From positions 620,001 to 684,000 of the forward strand of contig NZ_JACJPL010000031.1 in assembly GCF_014696065.1 (NCBI RefSeq): a DNA stretch of 64,000 bases. Reading direction: 5' to 3'. The translations under genes were made by a program, and so were the position numbers. Under the pieces are notes generated by a model, which worked only from the letters and a program-made list of their open reading frames with translations, was not told the DNA's origin and searched no databases. The stretch is from Leptolyngbya sp. FACHB-261 (GTDB lineage Bacteria > Cyanobacteriota > Cyanobacteriia > FACHB-261). Positions 41,401 through 51,200 of this stretch are shown here, one piece after another (the first letter of the stretch is position 1; the number at the start of each line of letters is the position of its first letter).

Positions 41401-43913
41401 TCGGAAGCAATCGCCAAGTCCACCGTCCGACCGCTCAACTCAAAGCCATAGAGCACATCAACGTTGTTGTAGCGGATGTCGCCATACTCGGCAGGCAGAA
41501 CCGATTGCACCAGAGCGCCATTGAGGTCAAAGACCGCCAGGCCTCCATCCTTGAGCGAGCTAATCACCAAGCTCTTGGCCGAATCCGTGGGATTGACCCA
41601 AATCGCCGGATCGTCAGCATCACCGGCAATCGCACCGCTGGGCACCGCCTCATCGGTGTCCAAAACCTGCGGCGTCTCAGTTTGAGGCAGCACCACGGGG
41701 ATGTTGTCGACATCCAAGGCCAGAGTAATGAACTGAGTGGCCTGGGCCGGGCTGAAGTTGTTGTCGGCCACCACAATCAGGGACTGGCGACCATCGGGCA
41801 GCTTGGGTCCCAGGGTAATGCCTTCTAAGTTGTCTGGGGTCAGACCTAAGCTGGCGAAATCCAGCAGCTCGCGCTTAGCAACTGGCGGGTCGATCTCAAA
41901 GGGAGCGCCGGTTGCTTCGTCGAACAAATCGTTTTGGCCGCTGACATCTAAGGCACCCTGGGTGCGAATCTCGAATAGCTTGACCGTGTTGCCAACCCCA
42001 GTCGAGAACGAACGCTCCAGCGCCAGCAAAGTGCCACTGTTATCAATCGCCAGCAAGTCCACCAAGCCATTGGTGCTGAAACCCTCCGGTGGGTTGGGTA
42101 CAGCCGCAACGGGCTCGGTGAGGTAGACAAATTCGCCGACTTCCTGCCGGGTCACCAAGTCGTACTTGAGGATGCGTGAGGGGCTGCCTTGGGTGGGATC
42201 GGCAGCGGGACCATCTTGCTTCAGGGCGTTCTCGGTGGCGGTGTAGAGGTAGCGACCGTCGGGCGAAATCGTCAGGCTCTCAAAGGCCAGGTTGTTACGA
42301 ATACCACTATTGTCTGGGGAAGCCAGGAATCGGTCCGGGATGGGCAGAGCGCTGAGCTGCTGACCCGTGAGTGAAAACTCGTTGACAAAGGGATTTGTGA
42401 CCCGTCCCAAGTCTGGGCGAACTTCTCCTTCTGAGGAAACAAACACCGTGCCTTGCTCGGTGAGAGCAATGCCTTCCGGGTCCAGGCTCAAAGGAGCAAA
42501 GGGATTGCCACTGGCATCGCGCAGCGTGGTCACATCCTCAAAGGTGACATCACCGCTATCGAGGCGACCATCGCTCAAGTTGATCGAAAGCGTGTAAAAG
42601 CGGGCCGGGTTAAATTCACTGCGGTCGTCCGCAATGCTGTAGTAAAGGTTGCGGCTCGGGTCATAGGTAATGCCCGATAAGCCACCCACTTGAGTACCGT
42701 TAAACTGCAAACCGGTGGGAAACGTGAGTTCACCCAAAAAGCTGACATTGCTGACGGTGCTGCGGCTGGGAATCACCGTGTCCACCCAAACTAGACGGTG
42801 GTCCGAACTGGGAAAGCCACCGGGCAGAGTCGGATTAAACGTCCCAACTAGCGAAAACTGAGGGTCACTACTTTCGGGCCAGAACACTTGAGCGTCAGTA
42901 ATCTGCAAGTTGTTTGATGGCAACACGTAATCAGCCCGCAGGTTGCCTGGCGTCGTGTCGGCAAAGTCGGCGGTATCGAAGCGAGGGTCGCTTGCATGGC
43001 TGGTATTGGCACCGCCTTGCAGGGCGGCCTGTTCTGGGCCACCGGGGCTGGTCGGCGTCACACTGGTGTTGACCAGTGGATTGTCGAGAAGCTGCTGAAT
43101 TGCGCCGGGGATGCTGTCCCCATCCAATGGGTCCGAGTTCTGGTCGCCCATGATCACAAAGCGTGACCCAGGCGTCAGCCCGCCTCTACTGCCCTGGTCG
43201 TCGTAGATGTAGCTACCCTGTCCAGGCGTGATGTAATCCGACCAGAAGCGAATTTCATCAGCATTGCGAGTGCCGTTACGGTCTTCAGGACCATCGAAAA
43301 CTGGTGGCGTTGGATGGCTGACCAGCGCATGGATAATTTCGCCATTCACCTCAATTGGCACATCCCAGTGGCTCTTAGAAGAGAGCCGAACCACATCCAG
43401 TTCTGCTGCGGAATACCAGTCGTTGGGCTGCGCTGTATTGGGGTCATCCGGCAAGCGGGCATCAGGCATGTCCTTCCACAAAAAATCTTGGAAGGTACGG
43501 ACGTTGGCGGTCTCAATCGGGTACTTGGAGTACACCACCATGCCATATTGTCCAGGGAAAAAACCAAACCCTAAAGCATCATTAGGACCGCCGACCGAGC
43601 CACTATTATCTAAATCAAAACCTGAAGCAACGCCCGTGTTAGAAGGGGCAACGTAAGCGTAGGGATATTCAACGGGAGCAGCACCGTTCTGGCTCAGACT
43701 CAAATAATTTTGTCGAAATAGATCAACCGCTTGGCCTTCAGCATCGTAATCAAATTCGTTAATCAGCAGGACATCTGGATTGCTGCGCTGAATAATTTCT
43801 GCGACTGCTTTGGCTTGGGCATTGTTGGGGGTAGATAGATCGGTAACCAGTTGGCCTTCCGCATTGCGGTTTAGGGACGCGTTAAAGGTCGCAAAGCGAA
43901 TGGAGTCCGCCAT
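38439..43913 (-). CDS. Giant secreted multi-domain nuclease/phytase with RTX repeats
   Basis: An 1824-aa protein. Approximate layout: endonuclease/exonuclease/phosphatase domain (1-385; INEFDYD, IMGDQNSDP, SSDHRLVW); esterase-like phytase domain (390-735; LSGITYDPSRN, NLEGITLGP); beta-propeller phytase-like domain (745-1110; GDADDPAIWVNP, YNNVDVLYGF, ADAEGLTIYYG); choice-of-anchor-I-type propeller (1140-1600; EPEYITVSEDSSKAWVSLQENNALA); RTX nonapeptide repeats (1620-1770; GGNGNDxLxGG) and a C-terminal secretion signal region. The start has AGAGG upstream. RTX repeats point to type I secretion and calcium folding. It would release phosphate from nucleic acids and phytate outside the cell, which fits the Pho-like upstream repeats. 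Confidence 0.9.
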   Translation of the reverse strand: MADSIRFATFNASLNRNAEGQLVTDLSTPNNAQAKAVAEIIQRSNPDVLLINEFDYDAEGQAVDLFRQNYLSLSQNGAAPVEYPYAYVAPSNTGVASGFDLDNSGSVGGPNDALGFGFFPGQYGMVVYSKYPIETANVRTFQDFLWKDMPDARLPDDPNTAQPNDWYSAAELDVVRLSSKSHWDVPIEVNGEIIHALVSHPTPPVFDGPEDRNGTRNADEIRFWSDYITPGQGSYIYDDQGSRGGLTPGSRFVIMGDQNSDPLDGDSIPGAIQQLLDNPLVNTSVTPTSPGGPEQAALQGGANTSHASDPRFDTADFADTTPGNLRADYVLPSNNLQITDAQVFWPESSDPQFSLVGTFNPTLPGGFPSSDHRLVWVDTVIPSRSTVSNVSFLGELTFPTGLQFNGTQVGGLSGITYDPSRNLYYSIADDRSEFNPARFYTLSINLSDGRLDSGDVTFEDVTTLRDASGNPFAPLSLDPEGIALTEQGTVFVSSEGEVRPDLGRVTNPFVNEFSLTGQQLSALPIPDRFLASPDNSGIRNNLAFESLTISPDGRYLYTATENALKQDGPAADPTQGSPSRILKYDLVTRQEVGEFVYLTEPVAAVPNPPEGFSTNGLVDLLAIDNSGTLLALERSFSTGVGNTVKLFEIRTQGALDVSGQNDLFDEATGAPFEIDPPVAKRELLDFASLGLTPDNLEGITLGPKLPDGRQSLIVVADNNFSPAQATQFITLALDVDNIPVVLPQTETPQVLDTDEAVPSGAIAGDADDPAIWVNPTDSAKSLVISSLKDGGLAVFDLNGALVQSVLPAEYGDIRYNNVDVLYGFELSGRTVDLAIASDRENDTLAIYQINPATGRLNNATSSAIPGSIFGLDDGEQTAYGLTTYTSPISGKQFVFVSQREGDQIAQLELVDDGSGKVTAVPVRTLTVPIPEGGELEDAQVEGMVADRELGYLYVAQENRGIYKFSAEPGGSTTGTLLDAVKPEGSNLEADAEGLTIYYGADGKGYLLASSQGDSTFAVYRREGGNAYVGNFAVGASGSIDSVEESDGADLINVPLGPQYPFGLLVVHDGANDPQVVAADDGELENTSTNFKFVGWQDVANAFPEPLEIDPNSFDPRNPTPITSPVAEPAIQLKAIGTYASGIFDAGGAEIVAYDPQSQRLFVVNAENATIDILSASNPSQPTLLQSIDISSLGAQVNSVDVYNGIVAAAIENENTQAPGVVGFFDVNGQLLNSVTVGSLPDMVTFSPDGRKVLVANEGEPSSDYSVDPEGSISIIDLSAGVANLSQSDVTTADFRAFNNQLGALRSEGVRIFGPNASVAQDIEPEYITVSEDSSKAWVSLQENNALAVVDLATGKVTDILPLGAKDHSQAGNGLDVSDRDGGINIARQPVLGLYQPDGIAAYEVNGQTFIVTANEGDARDYDAFAEEARVKDLSLDPTAFPNAAQLQADDQLGRLNVTTANGDTDGDGDFDQLYAFGGRSFSIRTAEGQLVFDSGDDFERITAALLPNEFNSDNAENGSLDSRSDNKGPEPEGVTTGVIDGRTYAFIGLERIGGVMVYDVTDPYSASFVQYINNRDFSGDAETGTAGDLGPEGLAFISANDSPNGKPLLAVGNEVSGTTTLYEINLTGAINGSNRGETLVGTAEVDLILGLGGNDTLAGLQGNDRLYGGNGNDVLRGDQNIRTAGGLNGGDDLLYGGNGNDRLGGKAGNDLLYGEAGNDQLWGDAGDDLLDGGKGNDQLNGGKGSDVFVLRAGDGSDSIYDLRLGQGDRLGLANGLTFADLSLTQGTGGKADDTLVRLTSSGELLATLNDVQVSSLTSAAFVSV

Positions 43914-44058
43914 AAATGCCTCTCTAATCAATCGACAATTGCAGGTATTAGGCCCAGCGTCAGCAACCAGCGCCAAACGCGCCTGGTTTTACCCTGCTGA
44001 CCACAATTTCCGTATTCTTACGGAGCTAGCAAGCCGATCAAAATCTACCGGCCTAGCG

Positions 44059-44117
44059 TTAAGCGAAAAATATAGAAACTCTAACGCAGGATTAACAACT
44101 GCTTAATAGAAGCCTAA
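44059..44117 (-). promoter_or_regulatory. Pho-box-like array upstream of the giant phosphatase gene
   Basis: TTAA or TTAG cores occur at 44114-44117, 44103-44106, 44092-44095 and 44081-44084 (as CTAA or TTAA on the plus strand), exactly 11 bases apart; a further TTAA at 44059-44062 is two periods on. Cyanobacterial Pho boxes are 8-bp PyTTAAPyPy(T/A) repeats with 3-bp spacers, i.e. an 11-bp period. The flanking bases match only partly. It lies about 170 bases upstream of the start codon. Confidence 0.55.
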
Positions 44118-44280
44118 AAGCTGATTTCTTCTTCAAAACTTTACATAGGAAACAGAGGCTGGACGAGCAGTTTCAATGCAGTGCTAAGGGCTTGGCAATG
44201 CCAAACTCATACACAGGGGTGAATAGCAATCGATTATGTCCACCACAACCTTCGCGCTCGACCTTGGGCATTGGATGGGC
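44118..44280. other. Rest of the gap between the Pho-box-like array and the DUF4079 terminator
   Basis: No gene recognised. CTAAGGGCTTGGCAATGCC near 44183-44201 is the only notable motif. The giant gene (left) and DUF4079 (right) are both on the minus strand. Confidence 0.35.
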
Positions 44281-44304
44281 AAAAAAAAGTCCGCCGAAGC
44301 GGAC
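44281..44304 (-). terminator. Intrinsic terminator of the DUF4079 gene
   Basis: On the minus strand GTCCGC, TTCG and GCGGAC form a stem with a stable tetraloop, followed by T8 (44288-44281). It lies about 60 bases after the DUF4079 stop. Confidence 0.9.
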
Positions 44305-44361
44305 TAAACCAACAAGAAATAGTGGAACAAATTCAAAGGGACAAATTCAAAGCAAACTCAA

Positions 44362-44832
44362 CTACATTTGGCTAATAATTTTCTGCACGATTTGCACACC
44401 TGTAACCGCTTGCCAACCGAATAGCCCCAGCAAAGTCACGTTCAGAAAGATGTGCGTGTAGCGAGCGAAATCATTGCCCTTTTGCATAAAGGGAGTCAAA
44501 GCCGCCGAGACTGCGATCAGCGAAGCCATGCCCAGACCCGCGATTAAATGCGGACCGACAAACAATTTGCCATTGTTGATGTAGGTGACCGCCATGCCAG
44601 CTACTGTACCGATAATCATCAGCGCCAGCAGCACGGAGCCGATTTGGTGGTGTTTGATACTATAGCGGCCCTTGATCAACTCCTTCTTGAGATCCCCTTC
44701 AGCCGTTCTGGTTCTGCGAAGTTGAACCCCCAGATACAACGCGTAGATCGAGATCGCGAGCAGCACCCACATCAGGAACGGGTGGATGAAATTCAGCCAG
44801 GGCTTGATCGAGGCAGGGATTTCCAGGCTCAT
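44362..44832 (-). CDS. DUF4079 four-helix membrane protein
   Basis: A 156-aa protein with four hydrophobic helices (about residues 14-35, 62-83, 92-112 and 126-150). Conserved-looking His residues occur at FIHPFLMW, IKHHQIGS, GPHLIAG and YTHIFLN, a layout close to b561-like haem-binding membrane proteins and typical for the cyanobacterial/plant DUF4079 family. Haem binding is an inference. A strong intrinsic terminator follows. Confidence 0.88.
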   Translation of the reverse strand: MSLEIPASIKPWLNFIHPFLMWVLLAISIYALYLGVQLRRTRTAEGDLKKELIKGRYSIKHHQIGSVLLALMIIGTVAGMAVTYINNGKLFVGPHLIAGLGMASLIAVSAALTPFMQKGNDFARYTHIFLNVTLLGLFGWQAVTGVQIVQKIISQM

Positions 44833-44911
44833 AGAAGTCCGAAGGTCATGAAACGGCTGTCATAAAACTTAGCACAGTCACTAACCGCCTACTCATCAGC
44901 TTCTAATAGCG

Positions 44912-45526
44912 TCAAGCGACAGCTGAATCGTGCAATCTGATTTGTCGCTTGGCCCGCGAGATCACGCCTTCGTGCTCTAGTCGGCCCAGCGCCCGTGAAA
45001 GGGTTTCAGGCGTTAAGCCAAGGTCATTAGCAACATCTTTGAGCGGACGGTCGAAGATCACCAGATTGGTATCGTTAGGTTCAGCTATAATCCGCAGATA
45101 TTGCAGCACCCGTTGATGCGCAGAACGGACGTCTCGCAATTCCAAGCGAGATTGCAGAACCTGAATGCTACGCACTAACTGAACCACAAAATCCTCGGTT
45201 AGATCTGGATTCTCACGAAAGGCAGTTACTAATAACTGCTTGGGGTAAATAGCAACCCGCGATTGGATTTCAGCAATCGCATCCGAGGTGTAAGTTTCAG
45301 AGAACAGAGCCGCTTCGGCAAAGCTTTCGCCCGCTCGGATCACTTGAAAAGTGACCAGTTTGCCCTCAGAAGTATTGCGGCTTAAGCGCACTCGACCAGA
45401 TTCAACTCCAAACATCGCAGCCGTAGGATCACCCTGCTGAAATAATGCCTGACCGGGTACTAAATCTTGATAGGTAATGGCGGCACGTACATTGGACGAG
45501 AGGCTATCTGGGCTCAAAAAACTCAT
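44912..45526 (-). CDS. Crp/Fnr-family transcriptional regulator
   Basis: A 204-aa protein with a cyclic-nucleotide-binding-like beta-barrel (about residues 15-115; GQALFQQGDPTAAMFGVESGRVRLSR, then AGESFAEAALFSE) and a C-terminal winged helix (DRPLKDVANDLGLTPETLSRALGRLEHEGVI). The barrel lacks an obvious cAMP-type phosphate cassette, so the ligand is unknown. No [Fe-S]-ligating cysteines are visible. It is separated by a large hairpin from the pirin gene. Confidence 0.92.
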   Translation of the reverse strand: MSFLSPDSLSSNVRAAITYQDLVPGQALFQQGDPTAAMFGVESGRVRLSRNTSEGKLVTFQVIRAGESFAEAALFSETYTSDAIAEIQSRVAIYPKQLLVTAFRENPDLTEDFVVQLVRSIQVLQSRLELRDVRSAHQRVLQYLRIIAEPNDTNLVIFDRPLKDVANDLGLTPETLSRALGRLEHEGVISRAKRQIRLHDSAVA

Positions 45527-45632
45527 AGTATTCCTATAGAAGTGCCAAACTGAACAAAACCAACAGCACGACTAGCACAACAGCTTAAATATTCGATTGG
45601 CCATTAATTTGGCCATTAATCTGGCTCTTAAA

Positions 45633-45678
45633 TTAGGCGTTGCACTTAGATTGCTCTTGCTTAACGTGCAACGCCTAA
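45633..45678. terminator. 13-bp stem with 20-nt loop, end of the marR-pirin unit
   Basis: TTAGGCGTTGCAC (45633-45645) and GTGCAACGCCTAA (45666-45678) are perfect reverse complements. The hairpin lies 51 bases after the pirin stop. Short tandem copies of TGGCCATTAAT (45600-45625) adjoin it. Confidence 0.65.
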
Positions 45679-45728
45679 ACTTAGAGCCTTACTTGAGCCA
45701 TTCTCAATTGACTCAAGCAGCCACTCTT

Positions 45729-46427
45729 TTAAGCCAAATCAAACAGCAATACCTCTGCCGCAGCTTTGGCTTCAATCGTGATCTTGTCTTCACTGCTAAT
45801 CGCAGCCCCATCACCAGCCTTAAGGGTCAAACCATTGAGGGTAACAGTGCCCTGGACGGCTTGTACCCAAGCGTGCCGATTAGGTTTGAGGGTATGAATC
45901 ACCTGTTCATCAGCAGCTAAAACAGTGGCGAACAAGTCAACATCTTGGTGAATTGTGACTGAGTTCTCGCGGCCTGTCGGGGAGGCAATCAAACGCAGTT
46001 GGTCTCGCTTTTCTTCCAGGCTGAATTGGCGCTGTTCATAACCGGGTTTAATGCCCTGCGCTTGGGGCAAAATCCAGATTTGCAGCAAGTGAACCGACTC
46101 AGATTGCGAGTGATTGTATTCGCTGTGAGTAATGCCAGTTCCGGCGGTCAGGCGTTGCACTTCGCCTGGATGAATCACCGAGCCATTGCCCATACTGTCT
46201 TTGTGCTCTAGCGCTCCCTCAATCACATAGGTGAGGATCTCCATGTCGCGGTGACCGTGAGTGCCGAAGCCATGACCAGGCTGAACTCGGTCTTCATTAA
46301 TCACCCGCAAATTACGGAAACCCATATGCTGCGGGTCATAGTAGCTAGCAAAGGAAAAGCTGTGGTAGCTATCTAACCAACCGTGGTTTGCATGGCCGCG
46401 CTCATCGCTAGGGCGTAGAGTAATCAT
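45729..46427 (-). CDS. Pirin-family protein
   Basis: A 232-aa bicupin. The ATG at 46427 has AAGGAGG before it and gives the normal pirin start [26 protein letters not shown]. The N-terminal metal site lies in [26 protein letters not shown] and HSEYNHS. Pirins act as redox-sensitive cofactors or quercetinase-like dioxygenases. It lies 104 bases downstream of a marR gene on the same strand, so the two are probably one unit in which MarR controls pirin. Confidence 0.93.
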   Translation of the reverse strand: MITLRPSDERGHANHGWLDSYHSFSFASYYDPQHMGFRNLRVINEDRVQPGHGFGTHGHRDMEILTYVIEGALEHKDSMGNGSVIHPGEVQRLTAGTGITHSEYNHSQSESVHLLQIWILPQAQGIKPGYEQRQFSLEEKRDQLRLIASPTGRENSVTIHQDVDLFATVLAADEQVIHTLKPNRHAWVQAVQGTVTLNGLTLKAGDGAAISSEDKITIEAKAAAEVLLFDLA

Positions 46428-46531
46428 TCCATCCTCCTTGGTTCTGAAAAGAGTTGACTTGAAGGTTTTAGCCAAGATTTTCTGACCCTAGACGCTTCAA
46501 CATTGAACGATTGGGGCAAAAAAAATGGGGC

Positions 46532-46981
46532 TTAGCTCAGTTCGTGCTTGCCGAGCTTTCGGCAGAGTCGACCCAGTTCTTCCTGCTCAGCCACGCTCAG
46601 CACACTGAGTTCTGCCACCACAGCCGTGACATGGCGAGGAAAGAGCTCAGCGATTAACTGCTGTCCAGCTTCAGTTAGACAGACGGTAATGTAACGACGG
46701 TCGCTGGCGTCTCGCTTGCGCTCAACCAAATGCCGCTTCTCCAAGTTGTCGATCACCATCGTGATGTTGCCGCCACTTTTGAGCAACTTTTTACCGATGT
46801 CTCGTTGGCACAAAGGCCCCAAATGCCATAGCGCCTCCAAAACCCCGAACTGACTGCTTGTGAGATCTGCATCGGTCATACGTTGATGAACCCGAGCGCT
46901 GACGGATTCAGCTGCTCGCAACAACTTGACGTAGGCACCGAGGGCGCAGACCTCTTCTCTCGAACCTTGAAATTGAGGCAA
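46532..46981 (-). CDS. MarR-family transcriptional regulator
   Basis: A 149-aa winged-helix regulator: LTSSQFGVLEALWHLGPLCQRDIGKKLLKSGGNITMVIDNLEKRHLVERKRDASDRRYITVCLTEAGQQLI contains the recognition helix and the DxRxxxxxLT-type wing. It lies upstream of the pirin gene on the same strand and divergent from an Lrp/AsnC gene. The ligand is unknown. Confidence 0.93.
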   Translation of the reverse strand: MPQFQGSREEVCALGAYVKLLRAAESVSARVHQRMTDADLTSSQFGVLEALWHLGPLCQRDIGKKLLKSGGNITMVIDNLEKRHLVERKRDASDRRYITVCLTEAGQQLIAELFPRHVTAVVAELSVLSVAEQEELGRLCRKLGKHELS

Positions 46982-47104
46982 CTTAGACAGTTGAACATTA
47001 AATTATCTAGGGTTAATTTATCGTTTTATTACTGCCTTGTCAAGCGCCGGTTTTGTCTTCGATTAGAAAGTGATATAGATGTATTTGTTTCTAATCCAAG
47101 GTCA

Positions 47105-47596
47105 ATGCTGCTCGAAACTATAGATTTAAAAGCTATCCGTCAGCTCATGACGCAAGGACGCACAACCTGGGCCGAGTTAGCTGGTGTTTTAGGACTGTCA
47201 GCTCCAGCCGCTGCTGATCGGGTACGGCGACTAGAGGAACGCGGCGTGATTCGCGGCTACGCAGCCCTGATCCAGCCCGAAGCGGTGGGCTATGACCTGA
47301 CGGCCTTTGTCGCCGTCACCCTGGAGCGACCCGAACACCGAGCTGCTTTTCTGCAACTAATTCAGAACCTGCCGGAGGTTCAGGAATGCCATCACATTGC
47401 CGGTGACGATGACTACTTGCTCAAAGTGCGCTGCTTGAACACCCGCGATCTGGAGCGCCTAGTGAGTGACCAACTCAAGGGCCTGTCAGGAATCGTGCGC
47501 ACGCGCACCACGATCGTGCTCTCCACTCTGAAAGAAACGCCTGCTCTGCCGCTGCCTTCACCTAATAGCCCTTCTGGAGATCGCAATGAGCTTTGA
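47105..47596 (+). CDS. Lrp/AsnC-family transcriptional regulator
   Basis: A 163-aa protein from the ATG at 47105: MLLETIDLKAIRQLMTQGRTTWAELAGVLGLSAPAAADRVRRLEERGVIRGYAA is the HTH, followed by the RAM effector domain (VEAVGYDLTAFVAVTL, then HHIAGDDDYLLKVRC). Its stop overlaps the start of a LysE-type exporter by 11 bases, the common pairing of an amino-acid-sensing Lrp protein with its exporter. The longer open frame upstream overlaps the marR promoter and is not needed. Confidence 0.93.
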   Translation: MLLETIDLKAIRQLMTQGRTTWAELAGVLGLSAPAAADRVRRLEERGVIRGYAALIQPEAVGYDLTAFVAVTLERPEHRAAFLQLIQNLPEVQECHHIAGDDDYLLKVRCLNTRDLERLVSDQLKGLSGIVRTRTTIVLSTLKETPALPLPSPNSPSGDRNEL

Positions 47597-48230
47597 TTTT
47601 TTGCTCCGTGGCTTGATTGTTGGAATTTCGCTTGCTGCCCCAGTTGGGCCGATGGCGGTGCTGTGTATTCGCCGCACCTTGGTAGAAGGACACTTTTCTG
47701 GCCTGATCACCGGCATGGGAATTGCCACCGCCGATGCCCTTTACGGATGCATCGCAGGCTTTGGCTTGACCTTCATTTCGAGCCTCTTGCTAAGCCAGCA
47801 AATCTGGATCCGGCTGCTAGGGGGAGCGTTCCTCTGCTACCTAAGCATCACAACCTTTCTGGCTCAACCCACTGAACAAGGGGTGCCACTGCAAAGCCCG
47901 GAAGCGCATCGGGGAGTCCAAGGTCAGAGCATTTGGGGAGCCTACCTCTCAGCCCTATTTTTAACTCTGACCAATCCCCTGACGATTCTGTCGTTCGTGG
48001 GCGTCTTTGCCGGGTTGGGACTTGCCAGTAATGGCAGCGACTACCGCTCGGCCGGGCTCTTGGTACTAGGCGTTTTTCTAGGTTCGGCCTTATGGTGGCT
48101 AGCGCTAAGTAGTATAGCCAGTAGGTTTCGCCACCGATTCAAGTCCCACACCTTGCGCTGGGTCAATCGCCTCTCCGGCAGTTTGATCGGGGGCTTTGGC
48201 CTGCTGGCCTTGCTGAGTTTGTGGCGCTAA
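47586..48230 (+). CDS. LysE-family amino-acid exporter
   Basis: A 214-aa inner-membrane protein with about six helices. The family entry motif is GLIVGISLAAPVGPMAVLCIRRTLVEG, with GMGIATADALYGCIAGFG in the second helix; LTLTNPLTILSFVGVFAGLG is the helix-4 motif. It probably exports an amino acid or related compound. It is translationally coupled to the Lrp gene upstream, so expression should rise with its substrate. Confidence 0.94.
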   Translation: MSFDFLLRGLIVGISLAAPVGPMAVLCIRRTLVEGHFSGLITGMGIATADALYGCIAGFGLTFISSLLLSQQIWIRLLGGAFLCYLSITTFLAQPTEQGVPLQSPEAHRGVQGQSIWGAYLSALFLTLTNPLTILSFVGVFAGLGLASNGSDYRSAGLLVLGVFLGSALWWLALSSIASRFRHRFKSHTLRWVNRLSGSLIGGFGLLALLSLWR

Positions 48231-48250
48231 GGGCAGCGAGTCAACGGGCT

Positions 48251-51200
48251 TTATCCGGGCAACCTCAGTTGGGGATAAGGGCCGAAGTCAGGCAATTGAA
48301 CCGGATGTTGTTCCAGTTGTTCCAGCACCAGCTCAATCGCTCGTTCGAGTTGGGGGTCCTGGTCTTGGCCCCAAGCTTGAGGCGTGATTTCTACCTCAAT
48401 ATCTGGATCGGTGCCGTAATTTTCCACACTCCAGCCCACATCCGTGAACCAGAAGGAGAATTCCGGCTGGGTCACCACACTGCCATCAGCCAGAGCATGG
48501 CGGGGCCAGATGCCAATAACACCGCCCCAAGTGCGTTTGCCAATCAAGGTGCCCAACTGCATGAGCTTGAAGCAATGGCTGAAAATATCGCCATCGGAGC
48601 CTGCGTGTTCATTGGTGATCGCCACGACAGGTCCCAGTACCGAATCGGCGGGATAGGGCTCTGGCTTACCCCAGCGTGAAATGTCGTAGCCAATGCGTTT
48701 GCGCGCCAATTTCTCCAGCAGCAGTTGCGAAACATGGCCACCGCCGTTGTAGCGCACGTCAACAACCAGTGCCTCTTTCTGTACCTCTGCGAAGTAATAG
48801 CGGTGGAACTCAGCGTAGCCACTCGGTCCCATATCCGGAACGTGGACGTAGCCCACTCGGCCATTGGTCGCTTCGGTGACAGTTTGGTGATTGCGCTCTA
48901 CCCATTCGCGATAGCGGGCTCGGGTTTCGTTGCCCAAGGTTTTGACGGTGACTGTGCGAGGCTCTTCTGGGATGGCTCCAGCAAAGGTCAGGGTTACTTC
49001 GCAGTCAGCCTGGTGAACTAGCAAGGCTTGGGGTGGCAACTCGCGGCTGACCCGTTGCCCATTCACGGCTAAGAGCAGATCGCCCACCTGCACATTCACC
49101 CCCAACCGATGCAGCGGTGAGTCTACCTTGTCTTGCCAGGAGTCGCCCTGCACCACATGCGCAACTCGGTAGCCATCGGCAGCCGAATCGTAGGTAAAAT
49201 CAGCACCTAAAAAGCCGACTTGGTAAGGCGGCGCTTTGCGGTAGTCGCCGCCGTATTCGTAGGCGTGGGAAGTGCCCAGTTCGCCCTGCATTTCCCAAAC
49301 TAAGTCTGAAAACTCAGAACGGGTACTGACGCGGCTGAGCAGGGGAGCATAGCGCTGATACACCTGCTCCCAGTCCAAACTAGCCATGTCTTCTTTCCAG
49401 AAGTGCTCTCGCTGCAAGCGCCAAATCTCGCGCAACATTTGCTGCCACTCCGGCAAGGGAACAACAGAAATTCGCAGACGCTTGAGGTCGAGCCAACCGG
49501 TTTTTCGGCCTGGATGCTTGTCGTTGTTTTTGTTCTTGTCTTGAGGCGCAATTGCACAGATGCGTAGGCGCTTTTTAGAGCGGTAAATCACTGTTTCGTT
49601 GTCTTTCGCGACCCTGAAACTGGTGACTTCTGTAGCAATTGTTTCGCGTTTTTGTTCCTCAAAGTCATAGAACTCCAAGGTTGATTCGGCTTCAGCTTCT
49701 TCATCCGCTTGACCGTTCAAACTGCCTTTGATTGGCAATGAGGTGAATAGAGCCTTGCCTTTCACACCCCAAATTTGGCCATAGCGCCCTTCGGGAACTG
49801 GGAATCCAACCACACGGTGCTCGATTCCATCAAAGTCAATTTCAACCGTGGGTATCTTTTTCTCGACGCTTTTGTCGTTCCCTTTGTCCTCGTCCTGCTT
49901 GTCTTCGCCATTGCCATTTTTGGCCTCTGGTTTGCCATTAGCTTTACCTGGCTTCAAAGGTTTGGGAACTGGCACAAAAGGCGAGGGCGTTTCTTTCTTC
50001 AAGGCAATCAGAAATGGGCGCATGCCGCGTGGGAAGCCCAAATCAAAATACATACTGTCGTAGACCGGATTGAACTCTCGATACGACAGAAAGTAAATGA
50101 ACTTGCCCTCAGGGTCGAAAGCCGGGCGAATATCTTTGAATCTGGGTGGGGTTAGGCAATAAGTACTACCATCTTGAATTCGACAAATTTTGATTGAGGC
50201 TGTCTGTTGATTCTCTGCACAACTGTAGGCCACCCATTGCCCATCGGGGGACCAGCAAAAGCCATGAATGCGTTGGTATTGGCTCGCATCTAGAACCTGG
50301 CGCTGCTTTGTATTCAGATCGACCAGGACCAACTCCTGCCGATGGTTGGACAAAACCACTTTGTCCTCAGTAGGCGAAATCTCCAAGCTGAGGGCGCGGC
50401 CCAAATCTAATTCTTCTAAGCGCTCGACTTCTAGATTCACACCGGGGTTGTGAATCTCTAGAGCCTCAAAGCCATCGCGATCTGCAATGGTCACTAGTCG
50501 TCGTTGATCGTTGAGCCAGCGAGTCAGCCGAGAACGCACGCCATCGGTTGGATTCAGCGGCGTAACAGCTCCTTCCCAATTGCCAAAATAAAAGCTTTTG
50601 CCTCGACTCGTAACCAAGGTCGAATGACCTTCGGCATGCAGCGTGTAATCTTCTAAAAACTCGCCTGCTTCCACAAACTTTCGCTGTCGCTGAACTTGAG
50701 GACTGCGAAAATCAATTTCAATGCTGTTCTGAGACCCAGTTTCAGTATCTAGGCAAAATAAATCAGCACCCGCGTGATAGACGATGCGGCGACCATCGCT
50801 GGTTGCGTTGCGCACATAGTAATCGCGGTTATGGGTGTGAGCTTGCAGATCTTCTCCCGCTGATGTGCAGGAATACAAATTGCCAACGCCTTCGTGATCA
50901 GAGATAAAAAAGACTCGATCACCCACCCACATTGGTGCCGCTAAATTGCCCTTGAGATCGATCAGTTTGCGAAATTCACCTGTGCCCTGTGCATCGATCC
51001 ACAGTACACCTGCTGTACCCCCCCGATAGCGTTTCCAGCGAGCTGGATCAGCTGTATTTCTGCCCAGCACAACGCCACCCTCTGAGCCATAGGAAATGGT
51101 ATGAGCTAACCCGAACGGTAGACGTTCAGGCATGCCACCCTCAGGCCTAATCTGATACAGATTGAAGATACGACCAAAGGGCTGCGCTGAGTTGCTAGCA

